Shown piece by piece: positions 43,620-53,517 of a DNA stretch of 64,000 nt; the first letter of the stretch is position 1, and every line of letters begins with the position of its first letter. A program made the translations under genes and the position numbers. Source of the DNA: CAVZMI01 sp050011775 (lineage in GTDB: Bacteria > Bacteroidota > Ignavibacteria > UBA10030 > CAVZMI01); assembly GCA_050011775.1 (NCBI GenBank), contig JBEKIL010000013.1:74409-138408 (forward strand), in the 5' to 3' direction. The notes beneath the pieces were generated by a model. The model saw only the letters and a list, made by a program, of their open reading frames with translations, was not told the DNA's origin and searched no databases.

Positions 43620-44096
43620 ATGGAACCAGAGAACCTCACAGTACTTTTAAAGAACCATCCGTTCCTGAAAGGCCTGGCCGACAAACACATGCAAACGCTT
43701 CTTTCGTGTGTGTCGAATGTCCGCTTTCAGGAAGGGGAATACCTGTCACATGAGGGACAGGAGGCAAAGAATTTTTATCTCATTCGTTCCGGTCGTGTGG
43801 CGCTGGAAATCGATGCTCATGAACGCGGCACATTACGAATTCAGACCATAGGAGAAAATGAAGTCCTCGGGTGGTCATGGCTCATCGCACCTTATCGTTG
43901 GAGATTCGATTCATGTGCCCTCGAGCAAGTCCGGGCATTTTCGCTCGATGGAGTATGTCTGCGAAATAAATGCGATACGAATCCGGAATTTGGCTATGAG
44001 ATGCTCAAACGATTTTCCCTGATAATGGCCCAGCGTCTTGACGCAACGCGTCTTCAATTGCTCGATATGTACGGCTCCAGACCGGGAGTGAGGTAA
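43620..44096 (+). CDS. Cyclic nucleotide-binding-like domain protein in hydrogenase operon
   Basis: 158 residues: a single CNB/Crp-type effector domain (FLKGLADKHMQTLLSC, FQEGEYLSHEGQEAKNFYLIRSGRVAL) followed by one long helix, with no DNA-binding HTH. The phosphate-binding cassette reads GENEVLGWSWLIAPYRWRFDS and lacks the usual GExALL glutamate, so cAMP binding is doubtful. It sits between hydB and hydG (20 bases after hydB, and its stop overlaps the hydG start, TAATG), so it is probably a structural or regulatory part of the enzyme. Confidence 0.75.
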   Translation: MEPENLTVLLKNHPFLKGLADKHMQTLLSCVSNVRFQEGEYLSHEGQEAKNFYLIRSGRVALEIDAHERGTLRIQTIGENEVLGWSWLIAPYRWRFDSCALEQVRAFSLDGVCLRNKCDTNPEFGYEMLKRFSLIMAQRLDATRLQLLDMYGSRPGVR

Positions 44097-44962
44097 TGAC
44101 GACACAGCTCCTGCCATCAATAACGACAAATCACGATCCGATGATGCCGGACTCCATCCGTGTCCAAAAGATACTCTGGGAGACCGACGATGTGTTTACA
44201 CTGACGCTCGATATGAGTTCGCACAAGAATCCTTCGGGTTTCAAATTCGCTCCGGGTCAGTTTAATATGGTCTATGCTTTTGGTATCGGCGAATCGGCAA
44301 TCTCGATCAGCTCGGATCCGGCACAAACTGGCACTCTGAGACACACAATTCAACGGATCGGAGTCGTTACCGACGCACTTTCGCAGCTGCGTCGGGGCGA
44401 TGTTGTCGGAATTCGTGGCCCATTCGGTACCGGCTGGCCGATGGATACACTCAAAGGCCGGGATATATTGATTGTCGCCGGTGGAATCGGACTTGCGCCA
44501 TTACGCTCGGTAATTTATCACGTATTACGGCACCGGTCTGATTTTGGCCGTCTGATCATTCTGTACGGCGCACGGACTCCGCTCAATCTCCTTTTTCGAG
44601 TCGAGCTGGAGCAATGGAGCAAACAGCCGGGCGTTGAAGTCCTGACAACAGTGGATAAAGGAGATTCCACCTGGAAAGGGAATATCAGCGTCGTCACAAA
44701 ACTCCTGGGATCGGCCAAGCTTAATCTTGAAAATACAATTGCTTTGGTATGCGGTCCGGAACTTATGATGAAATACGGTGCGGTAGATATTGAACGGCAT
44801 GGAGTAAAGAGCGGGCAAATTTTCCTCTCGATGGAACGGAACATGAAATGCGGAGTGGGACTATGCGGGCACTGCCAGTTCGGACCGTTATTTGTCTGCA
44901 AAGACGGTCCGGTTTTCCCATATACTCGCGTTCGTGATTTTCTTGAAAAGAAAGAGCTCTGA
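44096..44962 (+). CDS. hydG: Sulfhydrogenase gamma subunit (HydG, FAD/NAD(P)-binding)
   Basis: 288 residues of the ferredoxin-NADP reductase type. FAD-binding domain first (FKFAPGQFNMVYAFGIGESA), then the pyridine-nucleotide domain with VAGGIGLAPLRSVI, and a C-terminal [2Fe-2S] motif MKCGVGLCGHCQFG with a fourth Cys in FVCKDG. This is the subunit that exchanges electrons with NAD(P)H in group 3b hydrogenases. It starts within the stop of the CNB gene and ends 2 bases before hydD. Confidence 0.9.
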   Translation: MTTQLLPSITTNHDPMMPDSIRVQKILWETDDVFTLTLDMSSHKNPSGFKFAPGQFNMVYAFGIGESAISISSDPAQTGTLRHTIQRIGVVTDALSQLRRGDVVGIRGPFGTGWPMDTLKGRDILIVAGGIGLAPLRSVIYHVLRHRSDFGRLIILYGARTPLNLLFRVELEQWSKQPGVEVLTTVDKGDSTWKGNISVVTKLLGSAKLNLENTIALVCGPELMMKYGAVDIERHGVKSGQIFLSMERNMKCGVGLCGHCQFGPLFVCKDGPVFPYTRVRDFLEKKEL

Positions 44963-44964
44963 TT

Positions 44965-45741
44965 ATGGCGAAGAAAAAACCAAAGCTTGCCGTGTATAAA
45001 TTTGCTTCATGCGACGGATGCCAGCTGTCGATTCTCGATGTGGAAGACGAGCTTCTTGCTATCGCGGGTGCAATCGACATTGCGAATTTTCCCGAGGCAA
45101 GCAGAAGAGTCGTGAAAGGTCCGTACGATATCGGTCTTGTTGAAGGTAGCGTCACGACGCCTCATGATGTGGAACGTACCCGGGAGATTCGTAAGGAGTG
45201 CCGAACTCTGATTACAATCGGAGCATGTGCGACAGCGGGTGGTATACAGGCATTGCGCAACTGGCAGGATGTGAAGAATTACACAAAAATCGTGTATCCA
45301 ACCCCCGAATATATTTCGACGCTTGATCGATCATTACCCATAGGCTCGTTTGTGCGCGTCGATTATGAACTTCGGGGCTGTCCCATAAATAAAAATCAGT
45401 TGGTCGAAGTAATCAAAGCCGTGCTTCAAAAACGCCGTCCGATTATTTCGGCGTACAGTGTGTGTGTCGATTGTAAACTCCGGGGAAATATATGCGTCAT
45501 GGTGGCCCACAAGGAACCCTGTCTGGGGCCGGTGACGCATGCGGGATGCGGAGCTCTCTGCCCATCGTACAATCGGGGCTGCTATGGATGCTTTGGTCCG
45601 ATGGAAAGTCCGAACACCGGAGCGCTGAGCAACCAGTTGAAGGACATGGGAATGAGCGGGTACGACATCAAGCTGGCATTCCGCGGATTCAATGCATATG
45701 CAGAAGCCTTCCGTAAGGAGAGCGACGTTCATGATAAATAA
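44965..45741 (+). CDS. hydD: [NiFe] hydrogenase small subunit (HydD)
   Basis: 258 residues, no Tat signal, as in cytosolic group 3 enzymes. It starts AVYKFASCDGCQLSILD, whose cysteines bind the proximal cluster, followed by GACATAGG, GCPINKNQLVE and a later cysteine cluster (CVDCKLRGNICV, CLGPVTHAGCGALCP, CYGCFGP) for further iron-sulfur centres. The stop overlaps the large-subunit start by 11 bases, indicating coupled translation. Confidence 0.92.
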   Translation: MAKKKPKLAVYKFASCDGCQLSILDVEDELLAIAGAIDIANFPEASRRVVKGPYDIGLVEGSVTTPHDVERTREIRKECRTLITIGACATAGGIQALRNWQDVKNYTKIVYPTPEYISTLDRSLPIGSFVRVDYELRGCPINKNQLVEVIKAVLQKRRPIISAYSVCVDCKLRGNICVMVAHKEPCLGPVTHAGCGALCPSYNRGCYGCFGPMESPNTGALSNQLKDMGMSGYDIKLAFRGFNAYAEAFRKESDVHDK

Positions 45742-47014
45742 GACGATCAAAGTCGATTATCTTACCCGGGTTGAAGGAGAAGGATCGATTTATGTGAAGG
45801 TGCACGGTGGTGAGGTTACGGACGTCAAGTTCAAGATATTTGAACCGCCCCGTTTTTTTGAAGCCTTCCTCCGCGGCCGTAAATACTCCGAGGCTCCCGA
45901 TATCACAGCGCGTATCTGCGGAATTTGTCCGATTGCATACCAGATGAGCGCAGTCACTGCAATTGAAGATGCATTCGACGTTGTCGTCGAAGGACAATTA
46001 CGCGAATTGCGCCGGCTGATGTATTGCGGTGAATGGATCGAAAGTCATGCTCTCCACATCTACATGCTTCATGCACCCGATTTTCTCGGATATGAGGATG
46101 TGCTCCAGATGGCGAAGGATCATACAGCGGTTGTCAAACGTGCGCTGGAGATCAAGAAAATCGGAAATGAAATTGTCGCGATACTCGGCGGACGCGAAAT
46201 TCACCCCGTCAACTGTCGTGTCGGCGGTTTCTATCGTGTGCCGACCCGGCGGGAATTGGAACCTCTTGTTGCAAAGCTTGAATGGGCACGCGATGCAGCC
46301 GTCGAGGCCGTTCGATGGACAAACACTCTTCAGTTTCCTGATTTTGAAGATGACTATGAGTTCGTGGCGCTGCGCCACCCGTCCGAATATCCGTTGACTG
46401 AAGGACGGCTGGTTTCAAACAAGGGACTCGATATCGCGATTAGAGATTATGAATTTCAGTTTGAAGAAAAACACGTTCCACATTCGAATGCACTGCAGTC
46501 CAATCTGAAAAAGCGCGGTAACTATTTTGTCGGTCCCCTCGCACGGTTCAATCTTAATTTCGACAGACTGACACCGCTGGCAACGAAGATAGCCGAAGAA
46601 CTCGGCATCGTCCCGCCGATTCGGAATCCGTTTAAGAGCATAATCGTCCGGAGTGTCGAACTTGTTTTTGCATTTGAAGAAGCCTTGCGAATTATCAAAT
46701 CGTACACTCCACCGGAATATCCATCGATCGAAATAAAATCGAAGGCGGCATTTGGATTCGGCTGTACCGAGGCTCCCCGCGGAATCCTCTATCACCGGTA
46801 TCGTATTGGGGAAGACGGACTCATCAAAGACGCGAAAATTGTGCCGCCGACTTCTCAGAATCAAAGTACCATGGAGTCGGATCTTAGAAAGTTCGTAACA
46901 GCGAATATCAATCTTTCAAAAGAAGACCTTACCTGGAAATGCGAGCAGGCGGTCAGGAACTACGACCCCTGTATTTCCTGCGCCACGCATTTTGTCACAC
47001 TCGAAGTGGTTTAA
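45731..47014 (+). CDS. hydA: [NiFe] hydrogenase large subunit (HydA), group 3b type
   Basis: 427 residues from the ATG at 45731, with AAGGAG 9 bases upstream; an earlier in-frame start would lie inside hydD. Both nickel-binding motifs are intact: Cys63 and Cys66 in RICGICPIAY, and Cys414, Cys417 and His420 in DPCISCATH. Only seven residues follow the last histidine (FVTLEVV), a short tail to be removed by the maturation protease. With HydBGD it forms a soluble bidirectional NADP-linked hydrogenase, possibly able to reduce sulfur. Confidence 0.93.
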   Translation: MINKTIKVDYLTRVEGEGSIYVKVHGGEVTDVKFKIFEPPRFFEAFLRGRKYSEAPDITARICGICPIAYQMSAVTAIEDAFDVVVEGQLRELRRLMYCGEWIESHALHIYMLHAPDFLGYEDVLQMAKDHTAVVKRALEIKKIGNEIVAILGGREIHPVNCRVGGFYRVPTRRELEPLVAKLEWARDAAVEAVRWTNTLQFPDFEDDYEFVALRHPSEYPLTEGRLVSNKGLDIAIRDYEFQFEEKHVPHSNALQSNLKKRGNYFVGPLARFNLNFDRLTPLATKIAEELGIVPPIRNPFKSIIVRSVELVFAFEEALRIIKSYTPPEYPSIEIKSKAAFGFGCTEAPRGILYHRYRIGEDGLIKDAKIVPPTSQNQSTMESDLRKFVTANINLSKEDLTWKCEQAVRNYDPCISCATHFVTLEVV

Positions 47015-47027
47015 GCCGGTGTTTTAC

Positions 47028-47516
47028 ATGTCACAATGGTTGGTGATCGGTATTGGAAATGAATTCCGCGGCGACGATCTCGCCGGATGTCTCGTCGCGC
47101 GGACGTTGAACGACATGGTCCGCGGTGATGCCCGTGTAATCGAACATGAGGGGGATGGAACGGCACTCCTCCCATATTTCCGGGAAGCAGATAAGATTAT
47201 CATTATCGATGCAGTCCGGTCAGGCAAACCACCCGGCTTCATTCACAGGCTTGATCTTCTCACGGATTCCATGCCGGTAAATTTTATTCATGATTCCTCT
47301 CATCTATTCGGTGTTGTTGAAGCAGTTGCCCTGGCGCGTGAGCTTCACCAGCTTCCTTCGCGTTTGATCCTGTACGGCATTGAAGCAAAAAACTTTGGGA
47401 TGGGGGAATCTCTTTCACCTGAAGTCCAGGGATCAGTGATACATCTTGCTCGTCGAATCATCGATGAAATAACCGGTGAGCGCGGGGAGAATGACGATGT
47501 TAAGCGACGATCATAA
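47028..47516 (+). CDS. Hydrogenase maturation protease (HyaD/HycI family)
   Basis: 162 residues from the ATG at 47028; a GTG at 47019 would add three. The family signature IGIGNEFRGDDLAGC begins the protein, and IIIIDAVRSG and FIHDSSHLFGVVEAV follow, with the nickel-sensing Glu/Asp and His in place. It clips the large-subunit C-terminus once nickel is inserted. It lies 13 bases after hydA, in the same operon. No hypABCDEF genes are in the window, so those must be elsewhere. Confidence 0.88.
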   Translation: MSQWLVIGIGNEFRGDDLAGCLVARTLNDMVRGDARVIEHEGDGTALLPYFREADKIIIIDAVRSGKPPGFIHRLDLLTDSMPVNFIHDSSHLFGVVEAVALARELHQLPSRLILYGIEAKNFGMGESLSPEVQGSVIHLARRIIDEITGERGENDDVKRRS

Positions 47517-47533
47517 CTTCATCATGTAAACCT

Positions 47534-49747
47534 ATGAATATATTTGGAATTCGAAAAACTGTAATTGGTTTCCTCGCCTTCATATTTATTCTTTATTTGC
47601 CGGCGCTCGGGCAGAAGGGAATAAAAAAATTCACGGTGGAGGAAATTTACGGGTCAGAGAAATTCGCCGGCGTGGCTGTTCGTGGAATAGAATGGGTGAA
47701 GGAGAAAGGCAAAATAACGAAATATTCATTTCTTAAAAACGACGATTCAACGCATCAGACGAATCTCTGGATTCATGATCTCGAATCGGGAGAGCAAAAA
47801 CTTCTTGTCGATGCTTCGGCACTTGTTCTCAATCCCGGGGACAGACCCTTTCATATCTCAAATTATATATGGTCGCCCGATTATTCTAAAATTCTTTTTA
47901 CGGGAATTCTGCCGGCACGAAAGATCAAGACCGGCGGAGATTTTTATCTCTACGATTGTGAAAAAAGATCCTTCAGGGAATTGACATACGATGCCGGGGA
48001 ACAGAGTAATGTGCAGTTCTCACCGGATGGATCGAGGATTGGGTTCGTCCGGGCCAATAATATTATTGTGCTTGATCTTAACTCCGGAAAAGAGACTCAG
48101 CTGACGACCGATGGGGTGGATCATGTGCTCAACGGACATTTCGATTGGGTGTACGAGGAGGAGTTCAGCATTATCGACGGATGGAAATGGTCGCCTGATG
48201 GAAAGCGTATTGCTTATTGGCATCTTGACGAAAACCGCGTACCTGTGCATCTCCTGTGGAACTACGAACCGCAGCATGCTGAATCGATTGAAACGAGATA
48301 TCCGCAGCCGGGTGATCCGAACTCTATTGTGAAAATTGGGATTATCTCGCTCGACATAAAAAAGAACGTATGGGTCGATCTTGGAGCTAATGATGATATC
48401 TATGTCCCGCGTATCTATTGGTCGCCCGCGGGGAACTCGCTCTTTGTCGAGCGGCTCAATCGCGCACAAAACCTGCTCGAAATGCTTGCAGCCGATCCGG
48501 TGTCGGGATCGACAAAGGTGCTTTTCATGGAAAAGGATGATGCCTGGGTCGACATTTTTGATGATATGACATTCCTTCCGTCCACGAATCAGTTCATCTG
48601 GTCTTCGAAGCGTGATGGATTTAAACATCTCTACCTGTACAATATGGACGGCAGGCTTATTCAACAGACTACAAAAGGAGATTGGGTAGTCGACAATCTG
48701 AAGGGTGTTGATGAAAAGCAGGAGTTGATTTATTTTACTGCGGCTAAGAAATCGCCGCTGGAGAGACATCTCTATGCAATCAGGTTCGACGGATCGGGAT
48801 TACGGCAATTGACCAAAGGGGATGGAACACATTCGATTGAAATGTCGCCCGATCATCAGTACTTCATTGATAGTTATTCAACAGTTATACGGCCGCAAAA
48901 GCAGCTTCTCTATTCGTCAGGGGGTACGCTGATTCGCGAGCTTGAGGATAACCCTATGAATATCCTTAACGAATATTCGATGGGTGAAACGGGTTTCTTT
49001 ACTTTTAAGACATCTGATGGAGTGGAATTATATTATTCGATGATTACACCGCCGGCCTTCGATTCGAATAAAAAATATCCGGTGCTGCTCGATGTCTATG
49101 GTGGACCGGGCTCTCAGACAGTTAAAAATATATGGGGTGGTAAAGATTATCTATGGCAACAGATGCTTGCACAAAAAGGGTACGTTATAGTCCAGGTGGA
49201 TAATCGGGGGACAGGATTTAGGGGAAAAACATTCGAACAAATGGGCTATTTGCACCTCGGTAAGTGGGAGGTGAACGATTATATCGAGACAGCGAAATAT
49301 CTCGGCTCACTTCCTTATGTCGATAAGAACAGGATTGGCATCTGGGGGTGGAGTTATGGGGGATATGTTGCACTTCTGACAATGTGCCTCGGTGCCGACT
49401 ATTTCAAAACCGGAGTTGCGGTGGCTCCGGTCACGCAGTGGATGTACTATGATGATATATATACCGAGCGCTACATGAGTACTCCGAAAGAAAATCCTGA
49501 AGGATACAATGAAAGCTCGCCCGTCAACTACGCTTCACAAATGAAAGGGAAGCTTCTCATTATACATGGAACCGATGATGATAATGTGCACTGGCAGAAT
49601 ACAATCACAATGGTCGATACACTTATCAAGGCCAATAAACAATTTGAGACTGCATTCTATCCCGGAAAAAATCATAATATTTCGGGAGGCATGACCCGGC
49701 TGCACCTTTACACAAAAATCACGGAATATATTTTAAAAAACCTGTAA
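47534..49747 (+). CDS. Secreted dipeptidyl peptidase IV-type S9 peptidase
   Basis: 737 residues. A signal peptide (VIGFLAFIFILYLPALG) leads to the eight-bladed DPP-IV propeller with the glutamate motif DWVYEEEF that anchors substrate N-termini. The hydrolase domain carries Ser607 in GWSYGGYVALL, the Asp in IHGTDDDNVHW and the His in KNHNISGG. It removes Xaa-Pro or similar dipeptides in the periplasm. It lies 17 bases after the protease gene, but the link is probably positional. Confidence 0.93.
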   Translation: MNIFGIRKTVIGFLAFIFILYLPALGQKGIKKFTVEEIYGSEKFAGVAVRGIEWVKEKGKITKYSFLKNDDSTHQTNLWIHDLESGEQKLLVDASALVLNPGDRPFHISNYIWSPDYSKILFTGILPARKIKTGGDFYLYDCEKRSFRELTYDAGEQSNVQFSPDGSRIGFVRANNIIVLDLNSGKETQLTTDGVDHVLNGHFDWVYEEEFSIIDGWKWSPDGKRIAYWHLDENRVPVHLLWNYEPQHAESIETRYPQPGDPNSIVKIGIISLDIKKNVWVDLGANDDIYVPRIYWSPAGNSLFVERLNRAQNLLEMLAADPVSGSTKVLFMEKDDAWVDIFDDMTFLPSTNQFIWSSKRDGFKHLYLYNMDGRLIQQTTKGDWVVDNLKGVDEKQELIYFTAAKKSPLERHLYAIRFDGSGLRQLTKGDGTHSIEMSPDHQYFIDSYSTVIRPQKQLLYSSGGTLIRELEDNPMNILNEYSMGETGFFTFKTSDGVELYYSMITPPAFDSNKKYPVLLDVYGGPGSQTVKNIWGGKDYLWQQMLAQKGYVIVQVDNRGTGFRGKTFEQMGYLHLGKWEVNDYIETAKYLGSLPYVDKNRIGIWGWSYGGYVALLTMCLGADYFKTGVAVAPVTQWMYYDDIYTERYMSTPKENPEGYNESSPVNYASQMKGKLLIIHGTDDDNVHWQNTITMVDTLIKANKQFETAFYPGKNHNISGGMTRLHLYTKITEYILKNL

Positions 49748-49916
49748 AATCAGTGTTGTCCAAAATAAATTAATAATTGTCGAAGAACTGGTGAAAACAT
49801 GAAGTATTGGACATGGTGATGCGAGCATCATATAGAAGATCCCGGTATGCTGTCCAAAACATGGTAGAAAGAATCATTCAAGAAATGAAATACAAGTTAT
49901 AATTCGCTTTGAGAAA

Positions 49917-50205
49917 TATCTCACCCCTTCAGGGTTTTTGATGTTCTTCCTTATAGATTCAAGGGGCTACGCCCCTTGCGGACATTTCCTACCCCGCCTG
50001 AATCCCGATAGAATCGGGATGATGGCACTTTAGTGTTGGGGTGGTTTTGGAAGCAGATCCATAACGCGAAATTTAAAAATCACATTGCATTCAGACCCTG
50101 ACACTAAAGTGCCGGAGTCCCGCATCGTATATGGAACTCCCGAAGGGTCGGATACTCCGGGTCAAAAGATAGTTCCTTCCGCACCCTGTAGGGGTGCAAT
50201 ATCTA
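49917..50205. repeat. Palindromic repeat block
   Basis: The 518-base gap between convergent genes contains several separate hairpins: AAGGGGC/GCCCCTT at 49961-49977, ATCCCGAT/ATCGGGAT at 50002-50020 and GCACCC/GGGTGC at 50181-50197, plus the 'ggcactttagtg' and 'cactaaagtgcc' pair. The types resemble those in the 37-38 kb array. The part 49748-49916 holds nothing recognisable. Confidence 0.7.
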
Positions 50206-50265
50206 TTTTGGATAAGTAAGCTGTAATATAAGATAAATATTGCTTAGGCCGGGTATTACCATAGG

Positions 50266-51414
50266 TTATCTTGCCTTATTATAAAAAGACTCCGGAAGTT
50301 CTTTTTTTCTCAAAATCATACCCGCGTCATTGATCGTTAATGGTGTCGATGGGAAATCCGACCGGGTTAATTTTTGAATCTCCTTAATGGCAGCACTATC
50401 GGGATCCGGAATCGGACCTCCGTCACCGACCTGTTTAATCGGAATAATCCTGCCATCGAGAAATTTTCCGGTTCGGTCGATATGCAGACGTACAATAGGA
50501 GCAATACCGCATTTCCCCGAAAGTTCAAATTGCCCGAAGGTGCAGAAGTTTCCAAGGCTGTATGCAATGAATCGATCTTTATATAATTCAATTGCCCTTG
50601 TTACATGAGGACCATGTCCGAACACAACATCGGCTCCGGCATCTATCACTGCATGTGCAAATCGATAAACGTCGCCGCGATTCTCGCCTAAGTATATTTC
50701 GGTTGTTTTTTTCACGTGAGTATGACCCTCGCCTTCCGCCCCGCCATGAAAAGAAACAATGACTACATCACAGACCGAGTCGAGCATAGAGACGATTCGC
50801 CTGGCTTGTTCGATATCACGAATATCGGCAGTGCCCGAGTTTGGAGCGAAACCACAGAATCCGTATTTTATCCCGCCTTTTTTGAATATTGTATACGGTT
50901 TGTCGATGAGACCTGCATAGTAAAGGCCGACGCTATCGAGTGTCTCTGTCGTGCTTATACGTCCTCGATCGCCGAAATCACCCGAGTGATTATTTGCGAT
51001 GTTAACCAGTGTGAAACCGGCATCGACGAGATATTTTGCATATCGTCTTGGTTGACGGAAAGCAAAAAGGTTTTTAGGATTTTCAACCTTCTTAAGGATG
51101 CCGCCGCTGTCAAGAAATGTACCTTCGCTATTTCCGAAAGTGATGTCTGTATTCCCAAGAAACTCCCGGACAGGAGCAAGAAGTGTTGCGCCGTCGTCCG
51201 GTGGAAGAAACGCCTCGCTTGGAAAGTTCGATCCGAGCATAATATCTCCGACGGCGGCGATAGTGATCGTATCTTTATCCGGGCTTTTTGTCGAGAGATC
51301 ATTGCTCTGTGGGCGTGCCTGGGAACCAAGTATTAAGGATATGGCAAAAAATTTGATAATTCGGAGATAGATTACTAAGATCCGGCTGTCGCGTTGTTCC
51401 GATGTAAGTTTCAT
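50266..51414 (-). CDS. CapA family (poly-gamma-glutamate capsule-type) protein
   Basis: 382 residues. A hydrophobic N-terminal segment (LRIIKFFAISLILGSQA) suggests export. The CapA metallophosphatase-like core shows AVGDIMLGSNFP, DITFGNSEGTFLD, FTLVNIANNHSGDFGDRG, VIVSFHGGAEGEGH, GADVVFGHGPHVTRAIELY and FIAYSLGNFCTFG. CapA proteins take part in poly-gamma-glutamate export or envelope modification; stand-alone copies are common and poorly known. No capBC is nearby. Confidence 0.88.
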   Translation of the reverse strand: MKLTSEQRDSRILVIYLRIIKFFAISLILGSQARPQSNDLSTKSPDKDTITIAAVGDIMLGSNFPSEAFLPPDDGATLLAPVREFLGNTDITFGNSEGTFLDSGGILKKVENPKNLFAFRQPRRYAKYLVDAGFTLVNIANNHSGDFGDRGRISTTETLDSVGLYYAGLIDKPYTIFKKGGIKYGFCGFAPNSGTADIRDIEQARRIVSMLDSVCDVVIVSFHGGAEGEGHTHVKKTTEIYLGENRGDVYRFAHAVIDAGADVVFGHGPHVTRAIELYKDRFIAYSLGNFCTFGQFELSGKCGIAPIVRLHIDRTGKFLDGRIIPIKQVGDGGPIPDPDSAAIKEIQKLTRSDFPSTPLTINDAGMILRKKELPESFYNKAR

Positions 51415-51564
51415 GATTATAGACGATGATTAAATAGATTATATTAAAATAAAGAACTGGCTCTGAAAAATCAAGGCATCCGGCAATCGGCGACGTCATG
51501 TTTTTATTTTCATACTTTTTATCTATATTCAGTAAATTTGAAGTTGACAAATCCGGATGACTCT

Positions 51565-53517
51565 ATGCCCACAAAAGATTTTCACCCCTATGTTCCCGCT
51601 GAAACATTATTTAAAGAACTCTCTATAAAGGCACTGGTAATCGGAGTTGCACTTGCATCGGTTATGGGGGCGGCGAATGCGTACATCGGTCTGAAGGCCG
51701 GAATGACCATTTCGGCGACATTCCCGGCGGCAGTGATCGCGATTGCATTGATGCGATGGCTGAAGGGTTCGATTCTGGAAGAGAATATCGTTCGTACCAC
51801 AGCTACGGTCGGTGAAGCTCTGGTGGCCGGGGCGATTTTTACTCTCCCCGCGTTCATCGTCACAGGAATCTGGACGGAATTTAATTACTGGGAGAGTACC
51901 GTCATAATGCTTGTGGGTGGAATTCTCGGTGTTCTGTTCGTCGTGCTTCTCCGGAGAATCCTCATCGATGAATCGGATTTGCCGTATCCTGAGAGCATTG
52001 CCTGTGCCGAAATTGTCAAAGCCGGGCAGAAGGGCGAGAGCGGGGCAAAATATGTTTTCGGCGCGCTCGGAATAGCTGCCATCATTGAATTCCTCAAGAA
52101 TAGCCGCGGTATAAAAATATTTGGTGAGAATTTTTCGGGTTTTATACCGTTCAAAGATTCCATCATTGCAATCGGGGGAAAAGAATCGACATATACCGGC
52201 GGTCTTTTTCTTCAGTCTCCGCTAGCATCGCCGGCCCTGGTTTCGGTGGGCTATATAATCGGCTTCGAACTCTCGGCAATCGCATGGGCAGGCGGCGTCT
52301 TTGCATGGTTTTTCCTAATTCCACTTGGCGTGTTTCTCAACGGAAGAATTCCCGCCGGCGCGGATGTCGCACAGGTCTTTCATGATGTCTGGTATTATCA
52401 GGTTCGTATGATCGCAATCGGTGCAATGCTCATCGGTGCCATCCATACACTCTGGGGTCTCAGAAAACCGCTTGTGGAAGGAATCGTTCGCGCCTTTCGC
52501 GATCTCCGGGGAATCAGAACCAGTTCGGAAGATGTTTCCCGTCTCCAGAAAGATATTCCATTCTCCTGGATACTTATAGGACTCTTTATACTTACAGTCC
52601 CTATTACCACAATTTATTTTTACTACACGCACGATCTGGTCGCCTCGATATGTGTGGCGGTGATCATGATTGTCACCGGTTTTTTGTTTACTGCCGTGGC
52701 GGGATATCTTGTGGGAGTCATGGGGGGATCGAACAATCCGATTTCCGGACTTACTTTGCCTTCTCTTGTCATTGCGGCTCTCCTTATGGTATTATTTGGA
52801 ATTTCGGGAAAAGGGGGCGTCGCAGCCGCGCTTGGCGTTGCTGCTGTCGTATGCTGTGCACTCGGGATCGGCGGAAGTATTTTACAGGATTTGAAGGTCG
52901 GACACATCCTAGGCGGTACGCCGTGGAAAATGGAGGTTGGTGAAATCGTGAGTGTGATTATAACTGCTTTTGTGCTAGTTTTCCCGATGGCAATTCTCCA
53001 CGCAGGAACCCCCGGCGGAATCGGCGGTACGGAACTACCCGCACCGCAGGCCGGGCTCATGGCTGCCCTCTCACAGGGTATTGTCGGGGGGACGATGGCC
53101 TGGCCTCTGCTGCTGTTCGGTGCGGCATTTGCGATCGGTCTCATTCTTATAAAATCTCCTTCACCGACACTTATTGCAGTGGGAATGTATCTTCCTTTTG
53201 AAACTACATCGGCGATTTTTGTCGGTGGACTGCTGAAGTATGCGATTGATAAAACTAGAAAGACACGGGGATATACGGCGATCGAAATGGAATCGTCGGA
53301 GAATAAAGGAATTCTTCTTGCATCAGGCCTCGTTGCCGGCGAAGCCATCACGGGTGTCGTTCTGGCAGGTCTCTTTCTCGCGAATATTTCACTGCCCGCA
53401 ATTGCCGATAGTCCGACACTCGGACTGTTGATCTTTTGCGTGATTGCGTTTCTTCTTGTAGTAATTCCGTTAAGAAAAAAAATGTATAATAACAAAATCG
53501 GACTGGGAATAGGATGA
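51565..53517 (+). CDS. OPT family oligopeptide transporter (second copy)
   Basis: 650 residues from the ATG at 51565, whose product (MPTKDFHPYVPAETLFKELS) aligns with the start of the OPT protein at 38161; a TTG at 51538 is less likely. It shares the GLKAGMTISATFPAAVIAIA, GGTPWKMEVGEIVSV, PAPQAGLMA and SNNPISGLTLPS segments with its paralogue. It overlaps the ddl gene by four bases (ATGA, 53514-53517), so import of peptides or amino acids is coupled at least transcriptionally to cell-wall precursor synthesis. Confidence 0.9.
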   Translation: MPTKDFHPYVPAETLFKELSIKALVIGVALASVMGAANAYIGLKAGMTISATFPAAVIAIALMRWLKGSILEENIVRTTATVGEALVAGAIFTLPAFIVTGIWTEFNYWESTVIMLVGGILGVLFVVLLRRILIDESDLPYPESIACAEIVKAGQKGESGAKYVFGALGIAAIIEFLKNSRGIKIFGENFSGFIPFKDSIIAIGGKESTYTGGLFLQSPLASPALVSVGYIIGFELSAIAWAGGVFAWFFLIPLGVFLNGRIPAGADVAQVFHDVWYYQVRMIAIGAMLIGAIHTLWGLRKPLVEGIVRAFRDLRGIRTSSEDVSRLQKDIPFSWILIGLFILTVPITTIYFYYTHDLVASICVAVIMIVTGFLFTAVAGYLVGVMGGSNNPISGLTLPSLVIAALLMVLFGISGKGGVAAALGVAAVVCCALGIGGSILQDLKVGHILGGTPWKMEVGEIVSVIITAFVLVFPMAILHAGTPGGIGGTELPAPQAGLMAALSQGIVGGTMAWPLLLFGAAFAIGLILIKSPSPTLIAVGMYLPFETTSAIFVGGLLKYAIDKTRKTRGYTAIEMESSENKGILLASGLVAGEAITGVVLAGLFLANISLPAIADSPTLGLLIFCVIAFLLVVIPLRKKMYNNKIGLGIG

